This document shows positions 45,391 through 57,275 of a DNA stretch of 64,000 nt, one piece after another (the first letter of the stretch is position 1; each line of letters opens with the position of its first letter). The stretch spans positions 21,564,709 through 21,628,708 of the forward strand of contig NW_004624751.1 in NCBI RefSeq assembly GCF_000247695.1, written 5' to 3'. Position numbers and translations under genes: made by a program. The stretch is from Heterocephalus glaber. Its lineage: Eukaryota > Chordata > Mammalia > Rodentia > Bathyergidae. A model generated the notes under the pieces. It searched no databases, was not told where the DNA came from, and saw only the letters and a list, made by a program, of their open reading frames with translations.

Positions 45391-46094
45391 TTGCACTGAG
45401 ATCCTGCCATAAAAGAGTAGGAATCTGCCTTCTCCAACATTTTCACCCTGAATGGACTGGAAATTTTGGCAAGCATGACTTTATTGCAGAACAGTTCAAA
45501 TCCATGAATCTTCAAAGTCAGCTGAGCCAGTGACTTACTTGGTTTGACTCAGAAACCACAAAATCGAGCTGCTGAAACACCAGCAAGGCCCAACTGACAG
45601 GTCATAAGAACACGTGTTGATGATGGCCTCTGCACCGAATTCTCCTCCCCAAATGCTGCAGGAACCACACCAAGAGGGATCTCTGCTCCTTGCCACTAGG
45701 GCAGCTAGCGCTGCTCAATCTTTCACCTTCTGTTCACCATGATTCTCACACTTCAGACTTCTCCATCCCTGCATCCAGATGACAATCTATCCAATTTCAA
45801 ACATCTGGTCTCCATAGAGAAGTATTTTTAAAGCACCAGATTCCACTTATGTTTCTTAAACAAATGATGTAATAATATGCAGTTTATCTTTTAATCCCCA
45901 ACTTAAAAGCTCTAACTTAACTTTCATGATTTTATATCTTAGGGTTCACTCTCTTAATGATTGAGCTCTTTTCTTCCCTTCTCTTGTTTATATGCTTTAT
46001 TTTGTTTTGTTTTGTTCTCAAATTGTTAGTTGGCCTACAGTGTTTTTGGTGCAAACATATTTTAGGTAGTCTAAGAAGTATAGTTTTAAATTAT
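45391..46094. other. Unique non-coding DNA
   Basis: No gene or repeat recognised, apart from a short TTTTG-rich patch near 45995-46015. Confidence 0.5.
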
Positions 46095-46235
46095 CTTATT
46101 TTAACCTATACTTAATTTCTATATGATAGATACAATCATTCTCATCTTACAGAAGAAGAAAAGGGACCACAAAAATTAAGAAAGTTGCCCAAGTTCACAT
46201 GATTAGCAAAGTTGAGAATCAGTTCATTTTCTTCT
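46095..46235 (+). mobile_element. MIR SINE fragment
   Basis: Plus-strand MIR 3' half: 'CATTCTCATCTTACAGAAGA', 'AAGAAAGTTGCCCAAGTTCA', 'CATGATTAGCAAAGTTGAGA'. Confidence 0.7.
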
Positions 46236-49200
46236 AAAAATACTGACATGTTTTCTTTTTATCTAGCATTTCTGAAAATTACAAGCAAGAAAAAAATCAA
46301 TTTTCTGTATGCGATGACAACTCACATATACAGATATATTTAGAGGTGAAAAAGAAGAAAACAAATGGCCTTATGGTTCTATTTCAAAGCAGGAACAGAG
46401 GCCTCATAGAAAACAAAGAAATGAATATTCGAAAGCTCTTCTCTGTTTCTCCCTCAGAGAGCCAGCCCTGCTTAAAGAAAGAAATCCTGTCCCAGGGTTT
46501 GTCTTCAGTTTCCTCAGCAGTGATAGCTATTATTTTACAATGGTGGCTCTGTGGGTTCTACGTTCCTTTTTCCCTTAAGAGCTCTATGTTTTTCCTTATT
46601 GTAAGGGTCTTTTTCCTCACTGTGGCAGAGACAGAGAACTGGCTCTCGCAGCAGTGTGGGCTGTGACACTGCGTGTGCAGGCGAGAGACAGTCACAGAGA
46701 GCACAGCACACTGCAGACCCAGTGTACCCATGGCTCTGCGCAGCTCATGGAAGCCAGGGACAGACAGCCAGACATTTATCTGTATGAGTCTTAAATTAGG
46801 GTTTTGAAAGACTATATTCAGTTGTATCATATTTGTAAAAGACCAAACATTTGTACTACTTCACTTCCCCCTGAGTTTTCATGCTATAGTTTTTCACTTC
46901 TTAAATCATGTAATTAATAATCTGTGAACTATTATAACCAGTAGACATTTATTGTACTACATCTTCAGCTCTTAATTATTCACAGCTTAAGCGATCTATA
47001 TCTAATGAACATTCAGAGACAAAACTATACTGAAAGTTTCTCAACTGTAACCATCAGTGACTTAAAACCCAAAGGCTGGTCAATTTTCCTAGCTGCTTGG
47101 TAGGAATTTGTATGGTGGAGGTCATTTTTTACAAAAGACACAAATTTGGCCCTTGAAACATGCAGATAAAAAGCAGATGGATTTTTATCTATTCATTCAA
47201 AGTGGGAAGGAGGGGCCAAGTGATTTGTGTGTTTTGTGTATCTCTATTGCAGGACAATAAACTGATTGAGAGGGTTTCTTTTTTGGGAAAGAAAAGCAGA
47301 CAAGCCTAAATCAGCAACCAACCCTTTGGATGCCAGCTGACCTTGGATGGAGATTTAGTGCTAGATTTAAAAGGCTTTGTTTACAGACAATTAAAAAACA
47401 CATAAATTTAAATTGTCAAAGAAGAAATGGTTTCCAAAGCTTCTGACAGCCCCACAGCCCCTCCTCAGCCCAGTGCAGGAAAGGCCCAGAGGCAAATACA
47501 AAGCCACCAACCCAAATGCCTGTGGAGTTTGCCAGGAAGCCAGATCCTGCTGCTTCTGCTGTGTGCTACTGCTATTACAAAACAAAATCTTATAAAGCTT
47601 CAAATGTAGGTTCTTTGAGTGCTAATCAAACAGCAAGAAGGCAACCGACTACCAGGGAAGAGGTGGCCACACAAATGTACACCTCAAACTATGAAATTGC
47701 TGTCATTAGGCCTTTAGGCAACGAACATGTCTGAACCTTCTGTTTGTTTTCCATTTATCTCACCCAAAGAATTAGATTTAAGAATCAAAAAATGATCCAA
47801 ACACAAAAGACTTGTAGGTTTTCAAATCTGAAATTCTCCGAATTTTCTTATATGTGTATTTTTACTTCCTGTCATCACCCAGCAGGCAGATGGACAGCAG
47901 CTCCATACTCAAAAATAAAAACAAAAAGACTCTTGCGTGTTTGCAACAATATTTGGTGCTGATGTTGATGAATAAGTAATGATGTGTAGGTGTTGATAAC
48001 ATTTATACACGTCCCTGATTGCTTCTGACACAGGTGCTCCATGGAGCATGAGGTTTACAAGCCGAATGCGGTCAGGAGAAAGCCATGGTTTCAGGCTGTC
48101 CCTCACAGATGCGGGATTTTGCACCTGTGTTTGAAGTTGCTTTCATTTAGTTTCTCTGCAGAAAAGCCAGGCACGATGTTCAAACTGGGAGCACCTGTGT
48201 TTGGGGCCAACTTGGACAATTTTGTGGTCTGGATGTGATTGCTTTCATTCATTACTTAACAAGAAAACTTTTCTTTCCTTGGAGTTTTGAAATTTGGGGT
48301 TAAAAAAGTGAGCTGTGAATGCACATATTAATCTCACTATAGGACCAAGCATATACAAAGTGTTGTACCACTTGCTTACATTATTCAAGCACTTGGGTGA
48401 TAAAGGGCAAATGCTATTAAAAATTGGATGAGCCCTAAAACCCTACTCATCCATTGAAATCTTTGTTTAAAGCACAAAGCAATTTTCCTGGTAGTGATGT
48501 GACATTTAAGCACCAGAGTTAACTCTAATTTAATATAACCTTATCCTATTCTAAGAAAGAAACTGAACATCATCTACAGCTAAATTAAAATTTGAAAGAT
48601 TTTTTTCCTCTAATACACTGACAACAATATTGATAGATTCTTCACTCTCTGCTTAATTGGGTTAAGAACATTAAAAATTCTCCAGTTTAAAATAATAAGT
48701 CTTTTGCAACCGTAACTAATCTTTCATTCCCTAAGGTTTGGCCAGTGACAACTGGAGGCAAATCAAGAAGAATTTATCACTTGGAATCATGGTCACAAGT
48801 CTCATTAAAAAAATTGCAGAGAGAACAATTAAATGGCATGTTCAAATTCTTTGGACTTGGCATTGGTAAAGCTAGGGCTAAGAATATGCATTATGTAAAT
48901 CTATTGGTTGCTTTAATTTTTAAGTCAAATTTGTAATATATGTTATATTTTAACATGGAATTTCTTAATTAAAGAACAAATGTAAGAGAAGATGATACAC
49001 TTAATTATCTTCAAAGAAATAAAATATAACTGACCAAAATTCTATTGATAAATTATGCTGGTAACACATTCTGAAGAAAAGACTCATTATTTTGAGTTTA
49101 TACCCACTAGCAGAAGGTGTCAATCAGGTAATAATGTGCTAAATAAACAATGTATAGTTGACACCATAAAAAAGGCACATACACATAAAAATGTTATACT

Positions 49201-51029
49201 ACTAATGATTTTCAACAAATAGTAACTGACTGCAAAAAATTTTCTGATTAACACTTGTTTCGTTTTTTATCAATTAGCTAAGCCTTTGATTTCAATTCTC
49301 CACCCTCTGGCACCAAGGAGATGCCTTTTCTTTTCTTTAAACAAAGGATTATTCTTCCTCAAAAGGGGTTTGTCTAGTTCTTTTATTGCTTTATGTCACA
49401 CAAGGGAAAAATGCTTTTGAGGCATCACGACTGAATTTAGCAGGGACGAGAGTTTACTGCTATATAATCATTAGTCAATGCAGTAGCTGAAACCTTAAAC
49501 AAAAGAAAACAAACTACAAACAGGCAAGCATCCCCTAAAGGCACATCAGAACACCAGAGAGGGGCGGCATGGATTTCAAACAAGGTTGCCCAAGCATGTG
49601 CTAAATATTGCTGCTCTTGACTTTAAACTGCACACCAAGGAATACAGTTTCACCTTCTATTCTGAAACGACACTGAGAAGCAGGGGGAGAAGATGATAAA
49701 GGATTTAGCAGATGCACTTTACTCTGACTCTGTGGCAACTTCGTGAAAATTATATTTCAAACCTAATAAAATCCCTCAATATAAAGAGTCCTATCATAAA
49801 GCTATTAGAAAGGAATGCTTAAATTGCCAGTCCTTTTTTTTTTTTTTTTTTTTGTCTTGTGCTCTGCTTTGTTACTTTATACCAACTACCACCATATACA
49901 GTTACAGGTCTATAATGTGGTTGTTCCCTGTTAGAAGTCTTGGAAAAACATTTCAGTAAGGCTTCTTGCCTTCAGATTGATCATTTTGTATTAGATTTTT
50001 AATTATGGAGCATTAAAACTTATCTGCTAATAAGTTCCTAAAGCAGGCTAATGAAGAAACAATACTTTGTGAAAACAAAAGGCATCAAAAAAGTATGAAC
50101 AAGAAAGAGTCCGAAGAAAGTAGTAAGACCATTTCAAAAAGCAGGCTAATTGCACATGGAATACATTTCATAGAAAGGAACCTGTATGGTAGGAAAAAGT
50201 AGGACATTCTACAATAAAAGTGTCTTTTACGATGAATATTTATAATCTAAAATATTTCTTTAAATTATGGATTCTAGTGTCTGGATTTTGTACGTTTTCT
50301 TTTTAATTACTTCAGTCATTTTGGTAGTTTTGTTGTTGATCTGTCATTCGAACTTGCCTATTAAAATAGAGGAAATGTTAATCTCATAAAATAAAAACCA
50401 AGCTAAATTGGTTGTTAGACAGCTTTTAACAAACTGGGTTGGGACTGGGTATGTTATTCAATAGCAATATTTTTTTTGTTATGTATTTCCGAGTCTTTCG
50501 TTTCTTTCCTCTGTTCCTTTCCCTAAACTAATCCTTACTTTTAAAATATATGTTTCAAATAATTACAGGTCAATCAGATGTTGTGTAGCTAATGTAATAA
50601 TATATAAAATTCAAAATTGCATCAGCGCTCTTAGACTTTGATATTGTGATAAAAACTTAATAGGACAGAGAAGAAGGAATTTAATCCCATTGACATTTTC
50701 AAAATGAGCAATCTAAAATTCTTGACAAGATAAAATGATATCACTAACTATAACACTGATCACTGTGAAATGCCTGGATTTGGTTTCCACAGTAACATAT
50801 CATGTCTGGGTTTAAGATTTTCTCATTTAATTTACATGAAATTACACTCTATATCTTGAAACAGCACAATAGACTGTTCCTCCCCATTTGTGTCATGTTT
50901 CCTTACATTTGGTTGGAAAACTCCTTGAACCTGCTGTATTACAAGCTGTATTAAACTGAGAGGTAGAAAGATAGTTTTAAGTGCCTTAATTTTTACTTTT
51001 TCCCCCAAATTAGAATTATTTCATTAGTT
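46236..51029. other. Long repeat-poor non-coding stretch
   Basis: Almost 5 kb with no transposon I can name, only a 20-base T run at 49834-49853. No gene is supported. The open frames at 46346-46666 (106 codons) and 47391-48238 overlap others on the opposite strand and have no domains. The part at 47250-48240 is less AT-rich. Low repeat content over this length is compatible with selective constraint, but I cannot show conservation from one sequence. Confidence 0.45.
49834..49853. repeat. (T)20 homopolymer
   Basis: Twenty uninterrupted T residues. It could be the reverse A-tail of a retroposon, but the sequence after it matches no family I know. Confidence 0.9.
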
Positions 51030-51225
51030 CATAAGTTTATGAAAGCACTGTCTGTTTCACATTTTATCAGGTTTTATTTGTGTTGCCCCTATTCTAGTCC
51101 TTAGGGAGAAGGGACTCAGAGTTTCATCTTGTCCCTGGATCAATACCGCATTTCCCCACTCCCTTTTTCTGGCCAATAAAAGTTTATTCAGTGAATGAGT
51201 GAGTCAAAGAATTAATGAATGTCCT
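51030..51225 (+). mobile_element. L2 LINE 3' end relic (weak)
   Basis: 'GCACTGTCTGTTTCACATTT' and a terminal 'CAATAAAAGTTTATTCAGTG' then 'AATGAGTGAGTC' recall an L2 end. The middle is decayed. Confidence 0.4.
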
Positions 51226-52380
51226 ACTCAAGAAGGGAGGGAAATTAAGAAATATAGAGAAGATAACTGAAACTTAGAAAGACTTAGATGATTTGAAGGA
51301 CAGTAAAAGATTTTATAGCACACATTTTCTTAAAATAATCAATTAATGAAATTTTTCTCATCTTAAGAGTTTTGACATTTTCAGATGAATTCCAGGATAT
51401 TTAATAAGCACAGATATCAGCTAAAAATAGTAATTTGATTATGGCAAAGTAGGAATTAAAAGTAATCAGGAACATTGTTTTCCAACACTATCTTGTTTTT
51501 CTTGAAAATCTGCATGTTGATACCGTGTCTTAGACATACACAGAAAGTTGAGCACCGATCAAATGTCAGCTACTTACCTGCTCCAGATAAATGTTTCAAT
51601 TAATTTAGGGTTCCACATTTCCTTTCAACTTTCAGCAAAGATTTTTGCCTTCATGATGCAAATTGCCAAAACTCTATTTCCCATATTTATATTATAGTAG
51701 TGAAAATGTTTCTTGTTCATATAAAAGACGTTTATTATTAACTACTAGTTTTCTATTTCATGAAAAATAAAATAAAATTTCATAACAAAATAACAAGAGA
51801 ATCTAGGCAAGCTTACTCTTCATCACCAAATTCAAATTCGAATTTTTAAAGATAAAATCAGAAATCAACTTTTTGGTCCAAAGCATTTTTCTTGTATATG
51901 CCAAATGACTCAGTTTTCAAATGTCCTTAAAAGACCATAAAAGCATTATTACAATGCTTGCAAATCTGGCTTTTTTTATATAAGTTAATGATGTGGGATA
52001 AGAGATATTTCATCTTTTATACAGTTATTTGACAGTGATGAATTTAATTCATTCTATCACATTGAATGATACATTTATATTCAGTATGTAGTTTAAAATT
52101 TCATAAATGATTAAAGTCCCTGTCGTTTTAATTATAATATGCAGAGAGCAGCCAGAACTTATTTGCAAAGAATAATGTACAAGTCAATAAATTTGGTGAG
52201 TCCTCTTGACAACATATAAATAATGACTTTAGAAGTATAACTACCTGTAGTTGAAAACTAAATAACAAAGGTCTGTGTTTGGGTTTTTATGAACTAGCTC
52301 ATTTAGCTTTCTATGATGCACTCTTTGGGGTTATAATTTGCTTTCTTAAATTGACAACACAATACAGCCATGACATTATA
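51226..52380. other. Unique AT-rich non-coding DNA
   Basis: No gene or repeat recognised. A minus-strand donor-like motif (reverse of CTTACCTG) at about 51573 has no good upstream acceptor. Confidence 0.5.
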
Positions 52381-52556
52381 TTACAAGTGAATTAATTTTA
52401 ACCTAGAGTTCAACTTTAAATAAATCAGTCCTGCTCACATTTCTACCCATAGATCTTGGTCATTAAAAAGAGCTTGGGCCACCCTGGGCTCCTCTGGAGT
52501 TCTTTAAACTAGAAATTGTTAGCAAGGAGGTCAGATTTCTACACCTGCACAGATGA
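52381..52556 (+). repeat. Local duplication, copy A (176 bp)
   Basis: This segment recurs in the same orientation at 53409-53583. By eye the two copies differ at about 11 positions plus one single-base gap, so they are roughly 93% identical. The sequence matches no repeat family I know, which points to a local segmental duplication about 1.03 kb apart. Confidence 0.93.
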
Positions 52557-53408
52557 CTCAAAACTCAGAATCACATTGTACCTCATCCCCTCTGCCCATC
52601 CCAGATTAATACATTTTTGCTTATAGCTGGAATCATTTCCATTAAAAATCACTTCAATCCATTAATGCGTTCATTTAGCAGCTATTTACTGGGCATCAAC
52701 TATTTGCCTCTGGAGTTAGTAATGAAAATATCTGGTAGGATTTGATCAGAACTAGATTATACTGTATGGGATTTTAAAAAGAAACAAATCAGATAATCCG
52801 AATTTCATGGTGCTATGGAGTTCCTAGGATTACAAAGTAGGGCCCAATGTCTGTTGGAATCATTTAAGGGCATTCCTTTCCAGAATTCCATTTCAATGCA
52901 AGATATAAAACAGAACAGGCAGATTTTTCTTGAATCCTTCTTCATCTTTAGGAATAATTGAGAAAATTTAAGCATTTTATGCTACTTCATGATTAAAATG
53001 GTACGGAAGGCCATTCCTCCTCTTAGAAAATCTGAAATTATCCCTCACAGAACATCATTTTGACCATTCTTTTAAGATTATGATACACAGTATTTTAACC
53101 ACTGTTAGTCTCTAATTTTTTTCTTATGAAATTTTAAAATTCTTTCATGGAAGAAGAATTTTTGTGATATCCACTGTGTTGCATTAAAATAAAAAAATAG
53201 GCACATAGACAATTTTAAAGAAATGTAGAAAAAAAGTGACTCTGGGCCTGGACTCTGGGCCAGTCTGGGTCTGGACAGTACTTTCTGCACTGATTAAATG
53301 TCAGTTTTACTCTTCAATAAAAAAATAATTTTGCCAGTTCAAAAAAGAAAAAAGAGATGCATTGGAGAAGCAGCCATACCTGTTGCTTCAACAACCTGAA
53401 TATGCCTA
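52557..53408. other. Spacer between duplication copies
   Basis: Unique AT-rich DNA. A weak L2 end in reverse may lie at 52650-52740 ('GCGTTCATTTAGCAGCTATT'). A small internal echo, 'GACTCTGGGCC', repeats near 53239-53262. No gene. Confidence 0.45.
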
Positions 53409-53583
53409 TTATAAGTAAATTAATTTTAACCTAGAGTTCAACTTTAAATAAATCAGTCCTGCTCACATTTCTACCCATAGACCTTGGTCATTAAAAAGAG
53501 TGTGGGTCACCCTGGGCTCCTCTGGGTTCTTTAAACTAGGGATTGTCAGCAAGAAGGCCAGATTTCTACACCTGCACAGATGA
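53409..53583 (+). repeat. Local duplication, copy B (175 bp)
   Basis: Second copy of the 52381-52556 segment. Neither copy carries an A-tail or target-site duplication visible by eye. Sequence identity stops abruptly at both ends. Confidence 0.93.
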
Positions 53584-53839
53584 GCCACTGTACAGTGAAG
53601 GTGGAGCTTACCCAAGAGACCTAGTAGTCCACCTCCGTGTTTAAGTTACAAGTGTGATATGATGCTATGAGGAGATCAGAAAGGAGGTTTCAACTTGTGC
53701 CTGACACCAATCATGTGACTGAATTCTGTCACTACATACTAGGCAAAATCTTTCAAGACTTACGGGAAGCTTCATCAGTACTATAACTGCAGATTTGTAT
53801 CTGTAGTTTTCAGCGGGACCTTGAAATAAAAAAAAATTC

Positions 53840-54013
53840 TCAGAAATAAAAAAGAATGAAGAAGGGAGAAGAAAGAGAATAGGAAGGAAGGAAAGAAGGA
53901 AGGAAATTAAAAAAGAATAAAGAAGAGAGAATAAGAATGAAGAAAGGGAGGGGAAGAAGGGAGGGAGGGAGAGAAGAGGGAAGGGAAGGGAAAGAAGGAA
54001 GGAAGGAAGGAAG
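53840..54013. repeat. Purine-rich (GGAA)n-type tract
   Basis: About 170 bp almost purely A and G, with GGAAGGAA runs, including a clean (GAAG)n block at 53992-54013. GGAA cores are ETS-factor sites, and tandem GGAA microsatellites can act as ETS-responsive enhancers in tumour cells. No function is shown here. Open frames of 62-119 codons on the minus strand and 113 on the plus strand are compositional. Confidence 0.92.
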
Positions 54014-55548
54014 ATGGATTCCAAGCATCCAATTTATGAATTTTACACATGCAGAGGGACTGTCGACACTCAGAGGTCACAGGGAATATAGAACACAAGA
54101 GAGCTGTTGCCTCTGTGATGCCCATAAGAAGAGAGTCTATCTCATTTTGATCCAGCTCATTTTTCTCCGTCTCTTCTCCTATCTCATAATTCCTCCCTCC
54201 ACTCCTTCCAACCCCACCACCACCACCAAAAGACAGAAGAAATCCTTGTGCCTATCTTATCTTAGAACTAAAATGTAAAAATAACTATTATCAAAGCATG
54301 TAAGTCAATCTCCACCCTTAGCTGGGTATCTGGTAGAAATTGAGACAGACTTTTCCCTAGATTGTTGCGGCTGGGTGATGCCTAATGAACTGCCACCTAA
54401 AATCTCTCAGGGTTAATAAGCCACCTGTCTTGAAAGTAGCAGTCATATTGGTCTTTGAAGCTTATCCCAATACTTAAACTCTTGATGAAGTTCTTACTGT
54501 GCCAAAGGAACTTACTAACAAAGCCACTGAGTCAATTTAACCTAGGGAAACTGGACCCAGTAGACTAGGCTATCAGAGTTTTGTGTTGAGATAATTACTG
54601 CACTAAAGAGAGCATATGGGCTGTCAGGGCTGGCACATGGCCTGCACCAGCTGTTACCTGGGCGCTTTGGAAAACCTACTGAAAAGCATTTTGGACACAG
54701 CACAGCTCTGTGTAAGGTTTCCAAGGCTTCTGTTGAGAGTTCTTCATAATAAATTTATTTCCTGTATAAGGCAGGATTGCACGCAGTAACGTAACTGGAA
54801 CAAGCATGTTAAATTTTTCTGGCAGATAGACTATCACTGGCTAAAAGGGAAAAAACAATTTGGGCATAAACAGGCACAAAGCCTGCAAAGCCAGAAATAA
54901 GCAAAACATTAACTAGAATAGATTCCCCTTCTCTTAAAAAATTAGAAAGGTAAATTTAACTTATTGAGAATTTCCTTGAAAACAATTGATATATAAGGTC
55001 AGGCATTTACAACATCTGTCACAGTGTCCAGCACACAATAAATGATAACTGCTATTTTTATTATATGATTAATCCTATGTACTAGGTATACTCAGGATTC
55101 CTGACCAGGCTCAAAGTAGGGATTCTTTTAGCACTGATGCTAGAACTGTTTTCCTATGCATTTTCCCAAGAATGGATATCAGATTGTCAACCAGTGAATG
55201 TCTCATATACAACTTCCGTTTATGTGTAGCCCAATTTCTTCTAGATGTCTGACTCTAACGTTTGAGCACTCTAATATCCATAACTTATGTTACTGAAATT
55301 TAGCCACTTCAAAAGTACCATACAGCCATGTATAAGACATAATAAAAAGATCTAAAGATAAACCTAAGGAAATAAAGGTGGGAAGATAAGGTTTTTTTAC
55401 TCTAGAGTTCATACAAAAGAAAGATTTCAATAAACATAGCTAAGAAAGATGCCTTTTGTCATTGAGCCTTAATGCCATTAATAATGCTATCATACTTGTA
55501 ATTTAGGTTAAGCTTTCTTATTCAAAAATGATTTTTTTCCCTTTTAAG
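54014..55548. other. Unique non-coding DNA
   Basis: No gene or confident repeat. A possible L2/MIR end at 54990-55060 ('TCCAGCACACAATAAATGAT') is too short to call. Confidence 0.5.
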
Positions 55549-55639
55549 AATGTAATGGAGAATAACTTGGGGCAGCAGTGGTCTCACATTACTGAAAAGT
55601 TATTAAAGCATCGATTCAGTGCTAGAGTCCAAGCTGACA
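55549..55639 (+). other. Candidate 91-bp exon (hypothetical)
   Basis: Preceded by a strong polypyrimidine tract and acceptor (ATTTTTTTCCCTTTTAAG) and followed by GTAAGTATG. The exon would end in CTGACA, lacking the usual G at the last position. Only one frame is open; from the first ATG it starts MENNLGQQWSHITEKLL and stays open for 30 codons in all. I do not recognise it. Thirty open codons are not strong evidence by themselves. Confidence 0.2.
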
Positions 55640-57164
55640 GTAAGTATGTGTTTATTTTTAAAAACTCAAAACTCTGAAATCCCTTTGAAAACAGAAATAG
55701 ATTCAAAAGAACAGTTTCAACTTTTCTTTACCTGGTTAGGAAAGGAAGTCAGTATTCCTTTAAGGAAATGATTTAAGGCCAAACAGTTTCAACATAGCTC
55801 TGTTCAATATTTTCTTTTGAATCAGACCCGGCACTTTGTCTAGATTGGGTGGATTTGCTTTGAGAAAACACACAGCAGTAAAGGCAAACTATGGAGGCAC
55901 CAAATCCAGCCTCTAGTCCTATTTCCGAGGGGAGAGCTTTGGTATCCCAGAAAGTCATGTTTCAGTGAAATGAGCGCGTTTCCAACTTGAAAAGAATTCA
56001 GTCATTAGATTTAAATTTTTAAAATGTATGCTTTAAAAACATTCAAGACATTTAGAAAATCTACTGCATTACATCACAGTAAGTGCATTGCCACATTATA
56101 TTTTGCAAGCTTTAGCAAATAAAAAAATCCCCCAGAAGAATCTTAATTCTTATCTATGGAAAACATTAAACTGCTAAGCGCTAACAACTAGAATTAGTCC
56201 TTAAATCTCTAATGAGAATAATAAAACATGAGTGCAGTTTGTGCTGTAACTTGATAAGGCCTGGATTTACTTGCTGTTAGGAAAAGTCACTGATCCAGCA
56301 GTATGGCTTTTTACTCCCTGAGGTACAGGAAACAATATCTGTCCTCTAGGAACCTTCTCTGCGGTAAGCACTTCTTATCTCTGCTATCAGAGGACGGAGA
56401 TAGCAGGCTAATATCTAGTAACAGCAGCTTTATGAGATGATCCATTACTGATTCAAATCAATCTCAAAGCAGGTAGCTCTCCTTAACCCATTCAGAGCAG
56501 ATCTGATCCCCGCTGTGGAGCACCTCCAACTCTCCCTGGATTCTGCCTGTCCTGAAACTTTCAGGCCAGAAACTCACTGCAAAACACCTCTTTTCAGCTT
56601 GTACATCAAGTATCTTTTAAAATCTTACTGCTCTGAAAGATTAGAATTGAGGTTACTGGCCAAAAATTGAAATTCAGTTTTAGTTACAATTATCAGTTCC
56701 ATGTTCGCACAGTAGATACACAAGCAGGAACTTAATGAGCCTATTAGCAATTTGCAAAGACCCAACAACTTACTGTGAGAAACGGGAACATGAAACAACT
56801 CCCTCTTTCTACACTTGGGGAATTTTGCTAAAGACACAATTTTGGCGAAGCAAGTCCTACTGTTTATAGGCCCAGATCAGCACAAATGTGAATGCAGAGG
56901 AGTGTTTAAGAGCAAATGCACCCTGCATTTCAGAATTAAGCTAGCAGAGATATCAGATGTTAAAGCACCAGCAACATACAATGTTGGGGTTTCATATGTT
57001 CTAAATGAAAAGTGTTCTTTAATATCTTAACGGTTAAACGCTAATGAGAGATTTCAGCCTCACTCGTACAGGCAAATACATATATTCGTTTATGTGTGTG
57101 TGTTTTATGTATATTTACACAGAGATACAGGTAGGAAATGATAGATTTTAGTGTGTAAAAGGCT
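55640..57164. other. Repeat-poor non-coding DNA
   Basis: No transposon recognised. It contains the GATA-motif hairpin at 56381-56406. Open frames at 55773-55958 and 56625-57030 have no domain. Confidence 0.45.
56372..56406. promoter_or_regulatory. GATA-motif cluster in an inverted repeat
   Basis: CTGCTATC (56381-56388) and GATAGCAG (56399-56406) are exact reverse complements with a 10-base spacer. CTTATCT just upstream and AGATAG in the right arm are GATA-factor core sites. Another TATC follows near 56412. Binding is inferred from motif only. Confidence 0.3.
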
Positions 57165-57275
57165 CTTAAATACTACCACTTACCCCACTTATTTTACAGA
57201 ACAAAAACAGAGGCTTTGCAAGGCTCAATAACTTGTCCAAGGTCACAGGTAGATATTGACAGGATTGAAATCTCC
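57165..57275 (+). mobile_element. MIR SINE fragment
   Basis: Plus-strand 'TACTACCACTTACCCCAC', 'TATTTTACAGAACAAAAACA', 'GAGGCTTTGCAAGGCTCAAT', 'AACTTGTCCAAGGTCACAGG'. The CORE-to-3' order is kept. Confidence 0.75.

Noticed and set aside
46346..46666. 106-codon plus-strand open frame with a hydrophobic stretch
   Set aside because: No start context, splice or homology support; an overlapping opposite-strand frame exists.
53665..54278. Several 60-119 codon frames rich in Ser, Pro, Phe or Glu, Gly, Arg
   Set aside because: They are translations of a GGAA-type purine tract.
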